From NCBI GenBank assembly GCA_023954355.1, contig JAMLID010000006.1, positions 50,109-114,108 on the forward strand: a DNA stretch of 64,000 nt, in the 5' to 3' direction. The DNA is from Oligoflexia bacterium (GTDB taxonomy: Bacteria; Bdellovibrionota; UBA1018; CAIPTA01). Position numbers and translations under genes: made by a program. The notes below the pieces were generated by a model that ran no database searches, was not told the DNA's origin, and was given only the letters and a program-made list of their open reading frames with translations. Positions 1 through 8,602 of this stretch are shown piece after piece (the first letter of the stretch is position 1; every line of letters begins with the position of its first letter).

Positions 1-2
1 AC

Positions 3-1847
3 AGCATAACCTCATGCGAGAAATTACCGTGGTACATCCTAAAGAATGGTGGCGTATTTTCCGCCATCAAAAATGGTCTTTGTAAAAAAGAAATCTTCAC
101 TATCAATGACATTATTCAAAATCACCAGAAGTTTTTAGCAGAGTATGACAAACCTTTAACAAATGATGAGGTAAACCAAATAATATTAAAAATTGATACA
201 GATTTTCTAGGGCAAAGTAGAAATAATAAAATTGATGATAATGCTGAAGTTTTTCCATTCTTTGGCCTGTGTCCAATAAAGATTAAATATACTGACGCCA
301 AGCAATTTAAAGAATTTTCCGTAATTCAGGCTCCAAATAGCAAGGAGCCACCATCAATCCCAAAAGTATCAATATCTGAATATATACAAAAAATATTTAG
401 CGAATGTAAGAAATATAAAGAGTCAATGTTGGACCCTACCTCGATAAAACAACGAATTGATGATTATATAAACTCAAATGGTAAAGCAACCGATTCAAGA
501 GCTAAGTTTGATAGGTCTTTTTTTGAAGCATTTAATCTGTACTCACCAAACCGAATGCTCATGAATAGTGTTTACAGCAGAAAATGGAATCAAAAGCAGC
601 TATCAAAATGCAAGGAAACCGTTGAAAGTCTTAAGCTAAAAATAACCTCCAGTAATAAGCAGAAAGAATGGAATGAAGCACTTTCTGTAAATCTAAATGA
701 GAATATAAGCTTGCTTAAATGTACAAATCTTAGAATTCGTTTAGCTGTTCACTTCGCATCAGGTGAACTAATAAAAGTCGGTGAAGACCTCGCTTATGAA
801 GAAGAAACCTTTATTCCATCAATTGATAGTGGAACATACGAATATAAAGATTACGAATTAATGACATTTCAAGCTCCCAAGACATGGGCATATAGTTATA
901 CTGATCATTCGGCCAAAAATACCTTTGAAACCATATATTTAAACGAAGGCAATTACTCAAAAACTGTGTCGTTCGACCTAGAAGCACTTCCTTACAAAAA
1001 GATGGAGCTTAGTGATAAGCAAAAAATAATAGAAACGAAAGAAGGTACTGTAGGAAATTATTCATACAAAGATAATTTAATCGAAACAATCGAAGGTATT
1101 TCGGATGGAAATGGAGGAGACACTGAGGAAATTGTATATACAGATTACACAAAAAGATGGAAACATGAATTAAATTTCTGGCCCACAAATAAACCAACAA
1201 TATTAATTAGGTTAACTTATATGCAAGAGTCATTTTTGCCCAAAGAAACTGATGACGGCTATAAAGAAAAATTTAAACACTGGGAAAAAATTAGAAACGA
1301 AACAATAGAATTAGTGAAAACAGCGATGATTAATGAAGATTTAGTATTAGGTAACTTTCCTAAGGAAAAGCGAATCATAGTAGAGCAAGACGGTCTAAAG
1401 ATTTCAGGTATCTTACCCTACAATATTCAATACGATGGTAAGTCTACGGCATCGATTTCTAGATATGTAGAAAGTGTAATTCGGCGTCCAGAAGACAAAA
1501 GATTTCATATGCACATTAAGGTTAAATCCATAAAAGATTCTACAATTAAAGACATTGTAATTAATCATGGAATACTAGAGTGTAGAATTGATCCTAGAGC
1601 AGAAGGCGTAAACGCCACTGAAAGAAATTGTGATGCGGCTGGTGCGGAATTAAAACATAAAAAATTAAAAAATGGATTTACTTCCTACTGGATGGTAGCG
1701 CCTGCCAGTGACAGGCGTATTCCTGAGCCAACTTATTTTGTAAGTAGTCCAATGATTGAAATAAATGGATACCTATTACACCTAAATAGTTATCCTGATG
1801 AGATCAAAACTCACTTCATAGAAACTTTAGAGGTAGTTAAAGAATAA
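3..1847 (+). CDS. Unrecognised protein, 5'-truncated by the window edge
   Basis: An open frame runs from the left edge to the TAA at 1845-1847 (about 614 codons). A Met codon at 426 would give 473 residues, but the same frame is open upstream to position 3 with protein-like composition, so the true start is probably outside the window. I recognise no family. The protein looks soluble and charged (Lys/Glu/Asn rich), with no signal peptide or membrane segment in the visible part. The gene is more A+T-rich than the housekeeping genes to the right and is followed by tRNA-like 3' ends, which would fit a mobile island; that is inference. Confidence 0.75.
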   Translation, partial: SITSCEKLPWYILKNGGVFSAIKNGLCKKEIFTINDIIQNHQKFLAEYDKPLTNDEVNQIILKIDTDFLGQSRNNKIDDNAEVFPFFGLCPIKIKYTDAKQFKEFSVIQAPNSKEPPSIPKVSISEYIQKIFSECKKYKESMLDPTSIKQRIDDYINSNGKATDSRAKFDRSFFEAFNLYSPNRMLMNSVYSRKWNQKQLSKCKETVESLKLKITSSNKQKEWNEALSVNLNENISLLKCTNLRIRLAVHFASGELIKVGEDLAYEEETFIPSIDSGTYEYKDYELMTFQAPKTWAYSYTDHSAKNTFETIYLNEGNYSKTVSFDLEALPYKKMELSDKQKIIETKEGTVGNYSYKDNLIETIEGISDGNGGDTEEIVYTDYTKRWKHELNFWPTNKPTILIRLTYMQESFLPKETDDGYKEKFKHWEKIRNETIELVKTAMINEDLVLGNFPKEKRIIVEQDGLKISGILPYNIQYDGKSTASISRYVESVIRRPEDKRFHMHIKVKSIKDSTIKDIVINHGILECRIDPRAEGVNATERNCDAAGAELKHKKLKNGFTSYWMVAPASDRRIPEPTYFVSSPMIEINGYLLHLNSYPDEIKTHFIETLEVVKE

Positions 1848-1873
1848 AAACGCGATTCCGGACGCGATTTTTC
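1846..1873 (+). terminator. Hairpin terminator of the truncated gene
   Basis: The arms AAAAACGCG (1846-1854) and CGCG-A-TTTTT (1863-1873) form a stem with one bulged A and an 8-nt loop, directly overlapping the stop codon of the upstream gene and ending in a T run. Confidence 0.55.
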
Positions 1874-1965
1874 GGTTTATGCGAGGTTCCAGCGGAATGT
1901 GTCGGGGTTTTGCGGTTTAGCTAAATAGTTATTATTGTTATTTATTTAGTCTTTTCAATTTCTTA

Positions 1966-2000
1966 GAACCTGGGGCTGATCCCCCCTGTCGGCTCCGCCA
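1966..2000 (+). other. tRNA/tmRNA-like 3' end (possible attachment-site remnant)
   Basis: The sequence ends in CGGCTCCGCCA at 1990-2000, preceded by GGCTGATCCCCCC. This resembles the T-arm/acceptor 3' half of a tRNA-Ser or tmRNA ending in CCA, and it is followed at once by a strong terminator. No matching 5' acceptor strand or anticodon arm lies upstream, and the T-stem does not pair well, so it is not an intact gene. A similar CCA-ending sequence lies at 2230-2254. Integrases often duplicate such 3' ends; this reading is inference. Confidence 0.25.
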
Positions 2001-2004
2001 AAAT

Positions 2005-2045
2005 AAAAACCGACTTCACCCAACGCGGTGGAGGCGGTTTTTATT
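2005..2045 (+). terminator. Strong intrinsic terminator
   Basis: A long stem with arms AAAAACCG...CTTCACC and GGTGGAG...CGGTTTTT around an AACGC loop, with one mismatch and one G-T pair, ends in a T-rich tail. It lies immediately after the CCA-ending tRNA-like sequence, as expected for an RNA gene terminator. Confidence 0.7.
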
Positions 2046-2056
2046 TTTAGAGTATA

Positions 2057-2214
2057 GATCAGGATTCGAAGCGAAGAAGCGACCGGCGGGAACTGCGACC
2101 GATTAGGAAGCAGTTCGTGACGGGCAGAAAACCTGGGATGGTTTTCTGAGCGACTGAGGGGAGCCTACGCAAGGAGCGGTAGGAACCGCGACTATAGTGG
2201 GCGAATCCTGAATC
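2057..2214. repeat. Palindromic intergenic element with internal hairpins
   Basis: The outer inverted repeat TCAGGATTCG (2059-2068) / CGAATCCTGA (2202-2211) is perfect. Inside are three perfect hairpins: AACTGC/GCAGTT (2091-2096, 2110-2115), AGAAAACC/GGTTTTCT (2126-2133, 2140-2147) and GCGGT/ACCGC (2176-2180, 2185-2189). The element is more G+C-rich than its surroundings and lies between two convergent genes. It could be a REP/BIME-like element or a structured RNA. Short open frames across it are explained by the palindrome. Confidence 0.6.
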
Positions 2215-2309
2215 AAGAAATCGGGCGCTTGACCGAATCCCCCACGCTCCACCAAATTTAAACACACACCTCTCAAATACATCACCCAAAGTGAAAATTG
2301 AGATAAATA

Positions 2310-3618
2310 CTAGCCACCAATTTGCATCTGAAAGTTCGTTCTTCCTGGCGAGAAACTAGTCACTTTAAAGCGATTTGAATTACCGCCTATATTACAATCT
2401 ACCAAAATATAATTTCTTTTCCCTACACTAGCTACTCTACGAGGATTTGGCACCAGATGAGGAAAACCAGGAACCGACTTAGAATGTATCGAGCTTGAAG
2501 TTATTTCGTAAGTTTCAAATCCTAAAATTTCGCGCTCGATTCGAGAAATTTCACTATAATGCACATCCCCTGAAGCAAAGATTACTTTTCTTCCAGTGCT
2601 TTGGATATTTTTCACAAACCCTTTTAGTTGCTCTGGGTGATCCCCTGCTACAGACTCTTTCCACATTACGTGGGGAAAAAACTGACTCCCATTCATCAGC
2701 CAAGTTGTGCCTCTTTGTTCTCGAACTTTTTGTATGCACCATTCTTCTTGAGATGCACCCCAGTGGGCATGAGGGTCTTTAGATCCGCTAGGCAATCGAA
2801 AGCTTCTATCATCTAAAAGTACGATTTGCTGTTCTCGAAAAGAAAAACAAGTAGAAACCCCTGGCCCCCTCTGAAGGTAACTACAATATTTTGGATTCAT
2901 AGGAAAATACGTTAGAAAATTTTTCTGAGATTCTTTTATGTAAGGATAATTTTCTGAATTCGAATTATTCAATCCAAAATCATGATCGTCCCATACGGCT
3001 ATAATCGGAATCAAACGAGGTAAATGATAAATCTCTAAAGTCTCTTGCCTCGGCAAATCTTCTCCAAAGTGTTTCTGGGCGGGCCTCGTTCGCTCTTACT
3101 TCACTATCGGCATAGGTAGAGTCTCCAATAAAGAAAAGAACATTAGGTTTTTTACTAGCAATATCATGCCAAATATCTGCCCTATGTTGAGCATCATGCA
3201 TACAAGAAAGAATACCAAAACTCAGATCACCTTGATTGGCCAAAGTTTGAAATATTCGCTGATCGAGAATTTTTCCACTATCGTTTTTAATAATAAGATT
3301 TAGATCTATACCCGATCTTAAATTTGAGAAAAAAGCTTGAGTCACTGAAGTTCTTTGTCCTTCAAACGAATATGTATTTATTTCATCTGGATCAACTCTA
3401 GAACCTCCCATCCATACTTCTATTCGAAGAGAAAGCTCTTGAAGATGCACTATCGAAAACTGAGTCTTTGTCTCATCTGTTGCACCCTGAACTATAGACA
3501 GTGTTTTACGCGATGAGATCGCCATACTTTCTAAAGCTGCTAATAAAGTCGTTGGTAGAAAAAAAGCTGTGGCTGAAGATGCACCTAATTTTAAAACATC
3601 TCTACGAGAAATAGACAC
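2310..3618 (-). pseudogene. PhoD-type phosphatase, Tat-exported, interrupted by a +1 frameshift
   Basis: The N-terminal part (3618 to 2980) begins with a twin-arginine signal (SRRDVLK then a hydrophobic stretch), followed by a PhoD-type N-terminal beta domain and the metal motif GDSTYAD. The C-terminal part continues in another frame to 2310 with VWDDHDFG, MNGSQFF and SGDVHYSE, all typical metal-site motifs of PhoD/alkaline phosphatase D. The two frames overlap at 2980-3056. Family alignment (RRFAEAR joining ETLEIYHLPRLIP) places the shift near 3040-3055. The whole length is a multiple of three plus one, so one extra base explains it. It may be a real pseudogene or a sequencing error. A restored protein would be about 435 residues, exported folded to the periplasm to hydrolyse phosphomono- or diesters. 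Confidence 0.8.
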
Positions 3619-3818
3619 GATGAAACCTCCTTGTCGATCTGCAACTATTGAAACGTAAAATTCTTGAACTTATTATAAGTTTTTTAATGGGCTTTTGTTT
3701 AGATTTTATTAGAAATTTCGATCAGCTATTTTTTGCTTGATTTAGGCGTTCGCTTACACTCTTTCCTCACAGAAGAGAGCTCATTCAATAAAATACTCAA
3801 CTTGACCGATAAAGCATT

Positions 3819-4490
3819 ATGGTGCTTCTTTTATTCTTATTGTTCACGCAAGATACCCAGGCCTTCACAGATCAAGAGCTAAAACTTAGAAAACAGGCAA
3901 TTCATGAAATTATAACTGCCGCCAATGACGCGGTTACGATACATTCTCCCTGCGTAGGTATGAAATTATTTTCTGAGGCCACCTTGAAATATGCTCCTGC
4001 GAAAGAATGCAAAAAAGCACAACAAATTTATGATCTCACTCTTAAAATTGACAAAATATACCAGGATAACTGCCTTTCTCTAATAGACCTTGCAGAAAAA
4101 ACACTAAGAAACTCTGCTCTCTGTGAAAACCTCGAAGAAAAAGATAATAATATTTCTGGGATTTTATTTTCTATTAGTAAGCTAAAACAAAAGATTCCTG
4201 ATCAAGTAGATAAATACGAAGAAGAGCTCGAGCAATTATACACTAACGCTTCCGATATCAAGCAATTGGTCGACAACGATATTGGTAAAGGGGAATTTGC
4301 CAAAATGGAATGTGCGTTACCTGTGCTTATTAGCCTACAATATAAAACGAAACTAAATGGTATGTTGCAAATGCATTATTCCATTATTAATACAGCATTT
4401 GATGATCTATGCACTTTAGATCGAACAGAATTGGATGAGTATCAACGTTACTTAAGAGAGGGTGAACAAGCATTTTCTTCTAGAAATTAA
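3819..4490 (+). CDS. Small secreted protein of unknown function
   Basis: The product is 223 residues. A short hydrophobic N-terminus (about residues 2-16, ending around TQAFT) looks like a signal peptide. The rest is helical and charged with scattered Cys residues (CVGMK, AKECKKA, NCLSL, LCENL, KMECALP, LCTLD) that could form disulphides outside the cytoplasm. I recognise no family. No clear ribosome binding site precedes the ATG at 3819. It lies upstream of a GST-like gene and another small secreted protein of similar design at 5330; whether the two are related is unclear. Confidence 0.65.
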   Translation: MVLLLFLLFTQDTQAFTDQELKLRKQAIHEIITAANDAVTIHSPCVGMKLFSEATLKYAPAKECKKAQQIYDLTLKIDKIYQDNCLSLIDLAEKTLRNSALCENLEEKDNNISGILFSISKLKQKIPDQVDKYEEELEQLYTNASDIKQLVDNDIGKGEFAKMECALPVLISLQYKTKLNGMLQMHYSIINTAFDDLCTLDRTELDEYQRYLREGEQAFSSRN

Positions 4491-4544
4491 CATCCATAAG
4501 ATATATTCAAGTCTTCAATACACAAAACACCAGGAATATATCGT

Positions 4545-5252
4545 ATGCTTGAATTAATCGTTTACCCAAAACCTGAAAATAAACGTCTGATCAATAACAG
4601 CCCATTTTGCGCAAAAGCCGAAATTTATCTTAATTTAAATAAAATTAAACACACTGTTTTTGAATACACTGGAGATCCCGCAAAATTTCCCAACGGAAAA
4701 CTTCCAGTCATAAAACACAATGAACAAATTATTCCAGACTCTAGCTTAATACAAAAATTTCTTGATAAAGAACATAAGATCGATATGGATTCTCACCTCT
4801 CAAATGCAGAAAAAGCTCAAGGCTTTGCCTTTGCAAAAATGTGTGAAGAGTATTTTTACTGGAGCCTACTTCACGAACGATGGTTTATTGATGAAAACTG
4901 GAAAAATCTTAAAGAACAATATTTTAATAATATCCCTGCCCTTATTAGAGGTCCCATAACAAAAATGATTCGCAAACAAGCAAAAAAATCAGCTATAGGG
5001 CATGGTATGAGTCTGCACCCAGATGAAACTGTTTTATCCTTAGGAAAAGAATGTCTAAAAGCACTATCAGACTTTCTAGCGAATAAGCCTTTTCTCTTAG
5101 GCGATAATCTCTCTTCTTACGATGCAACAGCCTATGCATTTATTTCTTCTGTATTACATTCTCCCCTTGGGCCAGAATTAAGAAAAGAGGCTGAAAGCTA
5201 TAGAAACCTTAGAGAATACGACACCAGAATGTATGAGCGTGTTTTTAGCTAA
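4545..5252 (+). CDS. Glutathione S-transferase-like protein (metaxin/FAXC type)
   Basis: The 235-residue product has an N-terminal thioredoxin-like GST domain (about 1-75) with SPFCAKAE in the position of the active-site region and LPVIKHNEQIIPDSSLI, the cis-Pro and substrate-helix segment. An all-helical C-terminal domain follows (about 80-230) with the GST capping-like motif LSSYDATAYAFI. The overall pattern best matches the metaxin/failed-axon-connections branch, so a classical glutathione-conjugating role is uncertain. It has no signal peptide and is cytoplasmic. Confidence 0.8.
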   Translation: MLELIVYPKPENKRLINNSPFCAKAEIYLNLNKIKHTVFEYTGDPAKFPNGKLPVIKHNEQIIPDSSLIQKFLDKEHKIDMDSHLSNAEKAQGFAFAKMCEEYFYWSLLHERWFIDENWKNLKEQYFNNIPALIRGPITKMIRKQAKKSAIGHGMSLHPDETVLSLGKECLKALSDFLANKPFLLGDNLSSYDATAYAFISSVLHSPLGPELRKEAESYRNLREYDTRMYERVFS

Positions 5253-5329
5253 AAAACACATTAATAATCAAATACTTATATTGATAATAAAGTAAAGCAT
5301 CGCTCTGAATTGGCCGATAGCTTAGTGTA

Positions 5330-5881
5330 ATGCCTATATTTATATTGCCACTATTTCTATTCACCTTTGCTTCTGCCAAAGAAGTCACTTATACAGAAAA
5401 AGAATGTAAGTTTCTAAGCAATCCAGCAAATTACAAAGCATGTAATAGATTTAAAATACCTGTACAAGAAATTAGCGAGCACACTAAAAAAGCCTGTGCT
5501 TCACTAGAGAAACTCCAAGCAAAAGTTCTTGAATTAGAGTCTGCTGTAGAACGCTTCAAAAAAACAACTCAGGGTAATATCGTTGTACACGAAGATGCTA
5601 GTGAGCGTGGACGCATTGTCTCATCTTTAATGCCGCAAGTAGAAATCCATTATTCTGATACTATTAAATGGGCAGATAAAACTATAGCAGAAGAAGAAAA
5701 AGTCAGCAGTCTGCGCATGCGAGTAGCCTCTAAAATAACTCAGCCCAACGAATATATAGAAAAAGTATTATTAACCTGTGTACAAGAAACTTTTCGAGCC
5801 AATGATTTTGCTAGCTACCTAAAAATGATGGCAGACGCTGAAAAAGCCATCGCCACAAGCAGAATTAGTCAAAAATTTTAG
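5330..5881 (+). CDS. Small secreted coiled-coil protein of unknown function
   Basis: The 183-residue product starts with a hydrophobic segment ending FTFASAKE, a likely signal peptide cleaved around residue 16. The mature part has four Cys residues (ECKFL, KACNRF, ACASL, TCVQE) and a predicted coiled coil (about residues 50-85, LEKLQAKVLELESAVERF). I recognise no family. Its design (short, helical, Cys-bearing, secreted) parallels the gene at 3819. The upstream ribosome binding site is weak. Confidence 0.65.
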   Translation: MPIFILPLFLFTFASAKEVTYTEKECKFLSNPANYKACNRFKIPVQEISEHTKKACASLEKLQAKVLELESAVERFKKTTQGNIVVHEDASERGRIVSSLMPQVEIHYSDTIKWADKTIAEEEKVSSLRMRVASKITQPNEYIEKVLLTCVQETFRANDFASYLKMMADAEKAIATSRISQKF

Positions 5882-5924
5882 CTACCAATAAACACTTACG
5901 CACCAACATAGACGCGAAATAAAC

Positions 5925-5955
5925 AAAGGGCACTTGCTAAAACAAGCGCCCTTTT
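5925..5955. terminator. Bidirectional terminator
   Basis: AAAGGGC-A-CTTG and CAAG-C-GCCCTTTT form a stem around CTAAAA, with A on one side and T on the other, between convergent genes ending at 5881 and 5960. Confidence 0.7.
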
Positions 5956-5959
5956 AAAA

Positions 5960-6811
5960 CTATCTACATTCTCGCTCTAATTGAGTAATCCATTTTGCAG
6001 AATTACTAAGACTAAATGATTCAGTATCTAAGATTTTATTTGTTCGATCTTCTCGAAAATAAACTTTTACTGAGCTTCCTTTTTTCAAGCCAGCTAGCAT
6101 AGAACTAGCCGCAGAATTCGATGACTTAAATAAAGTGAAACCTTTGACGCTACTTGAAGTCTTTTCAGATATATTTCGAATTTCATAACCTTTGCTACCA
6201 TCAATAGAAAGTTGGAAATATAAATCTCTCTTCAATAAATTTTTGGCACTTTTATTGTCTGCCATGTATCCAACATAGATAATTTTTCTTTTCGGATCAC
6301 AACTAAGAGAAAAAGTTTTTTGCGATTTTTGAGTTATGAGGCTTGTCACATAAGCAAACGGCTTTGAAGAACATCCATCAGATTTACCGCAATACTTCCA
6401 ACCATAGTTAGGCACTGGCGGCTTGGGCGATGGCCATGTTGGCGGAGGCGACGGGGGTGATGGCGGCGATGGTGGATTCACTCTTCGGGCCTGTTTGCAC
6501 GCTACGGCTGCTAAAATTAAATTCGTTGTACCTCCAACCACAACATCAGGCCACGTTTGGTCTTGCTTAACTTTAATATCTGGCCAGGTTTGATCTTGCT
6601 TTACCTTGATATCAGGCCAAGTATTTTCTTCTTCAACGATTACATCGGGCCAAGTATTATCAAATTTAATTTTGCAATCAGGCCAAGTATTGTCGATTGC
6701 AACCTTTAGATCTGGCCAGGTATTATCAATTTTAACTTTAATTGTATCCGCTGCAAATGCAGTCGAACTTAGACTAATAAAAAGCACAAAAAAATATTTT
6801 AACTTATTCAT
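5960..6811 (-). CDS. Secreted TWPD-repeat protein
   Basis: I chose the start at 6811 (MNKLKYFF) because AGGAGA lies 9 nt upstream; a longer frame starts at 6832. A signal peptide covers residues 1-21. Residues 25-90 are six head-to-tail 11-residue repeats with consensus KVK(I/Q)D(N/Q)TWPD(I/V), coded by 6542-6739. After a short hydrophobic segment with one Cys come Pro-rich linkers (PPSPPSPPSPPP, about residues 115-135), then a Cys-containing C-terminal domain of about 140 residues with beta-rich character. I recognise no family for either part. The regular alternation of hydrophobic and charged residues in the repeats suggests stacked beta strands. It is probably exported to the periplasm or surface. 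Confidence 0.75.
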   Translation of the reverse strand: MNKLKYFFVLFISLSSTAFAADTIKVKIDNTWPDLKVAIDNTWPDCKIKFDNTWPDVIVEEENTWPDIKVKQDQTWPDIKVKQDQTWPDVVVGGTTNLILAAVACKQARRVNPPSPPSPPSPPPTWPSPKPPVPNYGWKYCGKSDGCSSKPFAYVTSLITQKSQKTFSLSCDPKRKIIYVGYMADNKSAKNLLKRDLYFQLSIDGSKGYEIRNISEKTSSSVKGFTLFKSSNSAASSMLAGLKKGSSVKVYFREDRTNKILDTESFSLSNSAKWITQLERECR

Positions 6812-6990
6812 AAACCCCATTCTCCTAAACATTTAACTCTCGCCTGCCCTGAGCAATATTTAGACCAAGCGAAACACCTATATATAAGGAGAAAGAGCAT
6901 ACGAATTACAAACTAGTGTCAGATAGAAACTAGTTTGTATGAAAATTTTACTATTAACAGAATGATCTAACGCGCAAAAAATTGTCTTAT

Positions 6991-7230
6991 TTAAAAAGAC
7001 TCAATCGATTTTTCAGAAAAATCTAAAGCTGGGTTGATAGGCTTCTCCACAGAATTACCACCGCTGCTACTAGGAGCATCTGAAGTTTCTTCTTCTTCAA
7101 ATTGGTAAGGGGTTTTTACAGAGTTTCCTCCCCCGCCACCTTCACCACCACCGCCTCCGTTAGCCAACGCGAAGCTTGAAGAAAAAGCTAAAACAAAAAC
7201 GACAAATAAAATTTTTCTTAGTGCTAACAT
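6991..7230 (-). CDS. Tiny secreted Gly-rich protein
   Basis: The 79-residue product has an N-terminal signal peptide (LRKILFVVFVLAFSSSFALA) followed by poly-Gly (NGGGGGEGGGGGNSV), and the motif GGNSV occurs twice. Its ATG overlaps the stop codon of the TIGR02147-family regulator, so translation is probably coupled. Small secreted or membrane proteins next to TIGR02147 genes are a recurring arrangement. The function is unknown. Confidence 0.7.
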   Translation of the reverse strand: MLALRKILFVVFVLAFSSSFALANGGGGGEGGGGGNSVKTPYQFEEEETSDAPSSSGGNSVEKPINPALDFSEKSIESF

Positions 7231-8078
7231 AATTTTTTTTCTCCCGATTTCGTTACAGGGAACAACTGAGTTCCCATATGAAATACTTCTTCTCCTTTGT
7301 ATGCAGAGGCTAATTCCAGAACCCTTTTATGACATTCTATTAAAATATTCACGGCTTTTTCGTAGCCTTCCTTATCTAAGGCCAACATTGTTCCCCTAAG
7401 GTGGTTTTGACCACCTGGCGACTGATCCGCGGCCTCTTTGGCTTTTTCTAGCATGGCCTTTCTATATGAGCGAATAGCCCATGAAGGTATTTCTTTCATA
7501 AATAGAGGGCCTCGAGGCACCCGATGGTAGCGGCCCTCGGGCGATTTCTCAATAAATCCTAGACCTTCTAAGCGCTCTAAACTCTCTTTGATCACTTTTT
7601 TCGTAAGAGTATATGAAAACTTTTCGTGAATTTCTTCAACTGTACCTGGATGGTCGGCTAAATAAAAAACTTCAAGTATTGCCCAATGTTGCCAATCGGC
7701 AGCCATTTCAAATTTTTCTAACGGAAAATCTTCTAAAGCTGAAATTTCTTTAGGTCTAACCCTAACCAACATTTTGGAAAAAACTTTTTTTTCTACATCT
7801 GAAGATGCTGAGCCATTTAATACTAAGAGCTCGAAAAACTTCTTCTCTTTACCTTTAAGTCTTAAATTTTCTGATAGCTTTTTTGCTAGTGGTGGCTTTA
7901 GCTTTCTCTCTTTTTTTAGAATATGAGAGAAATAAGAAGGATTCTTAAACCCCAGTTGATTAGACCAAGCACGCAAAGAAAACTTTGGATTCTTTCTTTG
8001 GCGATTCTTCAATTCAAAATTCAAATACTCTACGGCATCTGAAAAAGAATATATGGGGTCATTTGCATTTGTGGCCAT
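7224..8078 (-). CDS. TIGR02147/DUF4423-family regulator
   Basis: The 284-residue product has an N-terminal helix-turn-helix-like segment (about 20-70, RKNPKFSLRAWSNQLGFK then LKKERKLKPPLAKKLSENL). A central helical region and a winged-helix-like part follow (about 135-180, HWAILEVFYLADHPGTVEEI). This matches the TIGR02147 family found mainly in Bdellovibrio, Fibrobacter and relatives. It is presumed to be a DNA-binding regulator; ligand and targets are unknown. It forms a two-gene unit with the Gly-rich secreted protein at 6991. An inverted repeat at 8114-8131, 36 bp upstream of its start codon, is a candidate autoregulatory operator. Confidence 0.8.
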   Translation of the reverse strand: MATNANDPIYSFSDAVEYLNFELKNRQRKNPKFSLRAWSNQLGFKNPSYFSHILKKERKLKPPLAKKLSENLRLKGKEKKFFELLVLNGSASSDVEKKVFSKMLVRVRPKEISALEDFPLEKFEMAADWQHWAILEVFYLADHPGTVEEIHEKFSYTLTKKVIKESLERLEGLGFIEKSPEGRYHRVPRGPLFMKEIPSWAIRSYRKAMLEKAKEAADQSPGGQNHLRGTMLALDKEGYEKAVNILIECHKRVLELASAYKGEEVFHMGTQLFPVTKSGEKKLC

Positions 8079-8113
8079 GGGCTCTTATATACCGCACCAC
8101 AACAAAGAGCAAC

Positions 8114-8131
8114 TTAGTGAATTTTCACTAA
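8114..8131. promoter_or_regulatory. Inverted repeat, candidate operator
   Basis: TTAGTGAA (8114-8121), two spacer bases, TTCACTAA (8124-8131): perfect 8-bp arms about 36 bp upstream of the TIGR02147 regulator start. A dimeric regulator could bind it; no other copy was noticed. Confidence 0.35.
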
Positions 8132-8602
8132 AAATTTTGTAAACCATTAAAAATAAAGGCCTTTTGAAAAAAATTCCAAAAGGCCCAACAACAACAAAAA
8201 TAAAAATCCTAACTTTCGTTAAAAAAATTTATTTTTAGTCCAAAGGACTATTCCTCTTCTACTCGCCTCTCTCTACCTTCGCAATGACTAAAAGCGACAT
8301 TTGGGTACATTTCATACGCAAATTGCGTACAACGTAATTTCTTAAATAGTTGAAACTAAAAGCCAGATAAAAACACCATCCGATTGACGCTAAAAATCAT
8401 CTCAAGAATAGTCCCGTAGTGTTGTTTTTGATCAAGTGTACGCAAAACGAATACACCATATATAAATAAATTATATTTATAAAATTCACTCTAACAAAAA
8501 ACCAATAAAAAAAGATTTGATCTTTCTAAAAATCCTGTCTAGAAAGTGCGCAACCCAAAAGGTTAAACAACAACAACAAAAATAACTAAGGAGTTCTTTT
8601 AT
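8132..8602. other. Long A+T-rich intergenic region and leader of the 8603 gene
   Basis: I see no gene here. It holds a hairpin at 8156-8185 (AAGGCCTTTTG/CAAAAGGCC) followed on the minus strand by a T-rich run. It also holds two similar stretches, 8175-8204 and 8553-8585, sharing CCAAAAGG then ACAACAACAAAAATAA. The second forms the unstructured CAA-rich leader of the gene at 8603, just before its AAGGAG ribosome binding site at 8588-8593. The first may be a relic of a duplicated leader. No confident promoter was assigned. Confidence 0.4.

Noticed and set aside
1848..2254. Complete tmRNA or tRNA gene
   Set aside because: Only 3'-like halves are visible; no 5' acceptor strand, anticodon arm or tag frame could be found.
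2059..2289. Two minus-strand open frames of 60-76 codons
   Set aside because: They lie across the palindromic element and tRNA-like end; no ribosome binding site, and the palindrome explains the open frames.
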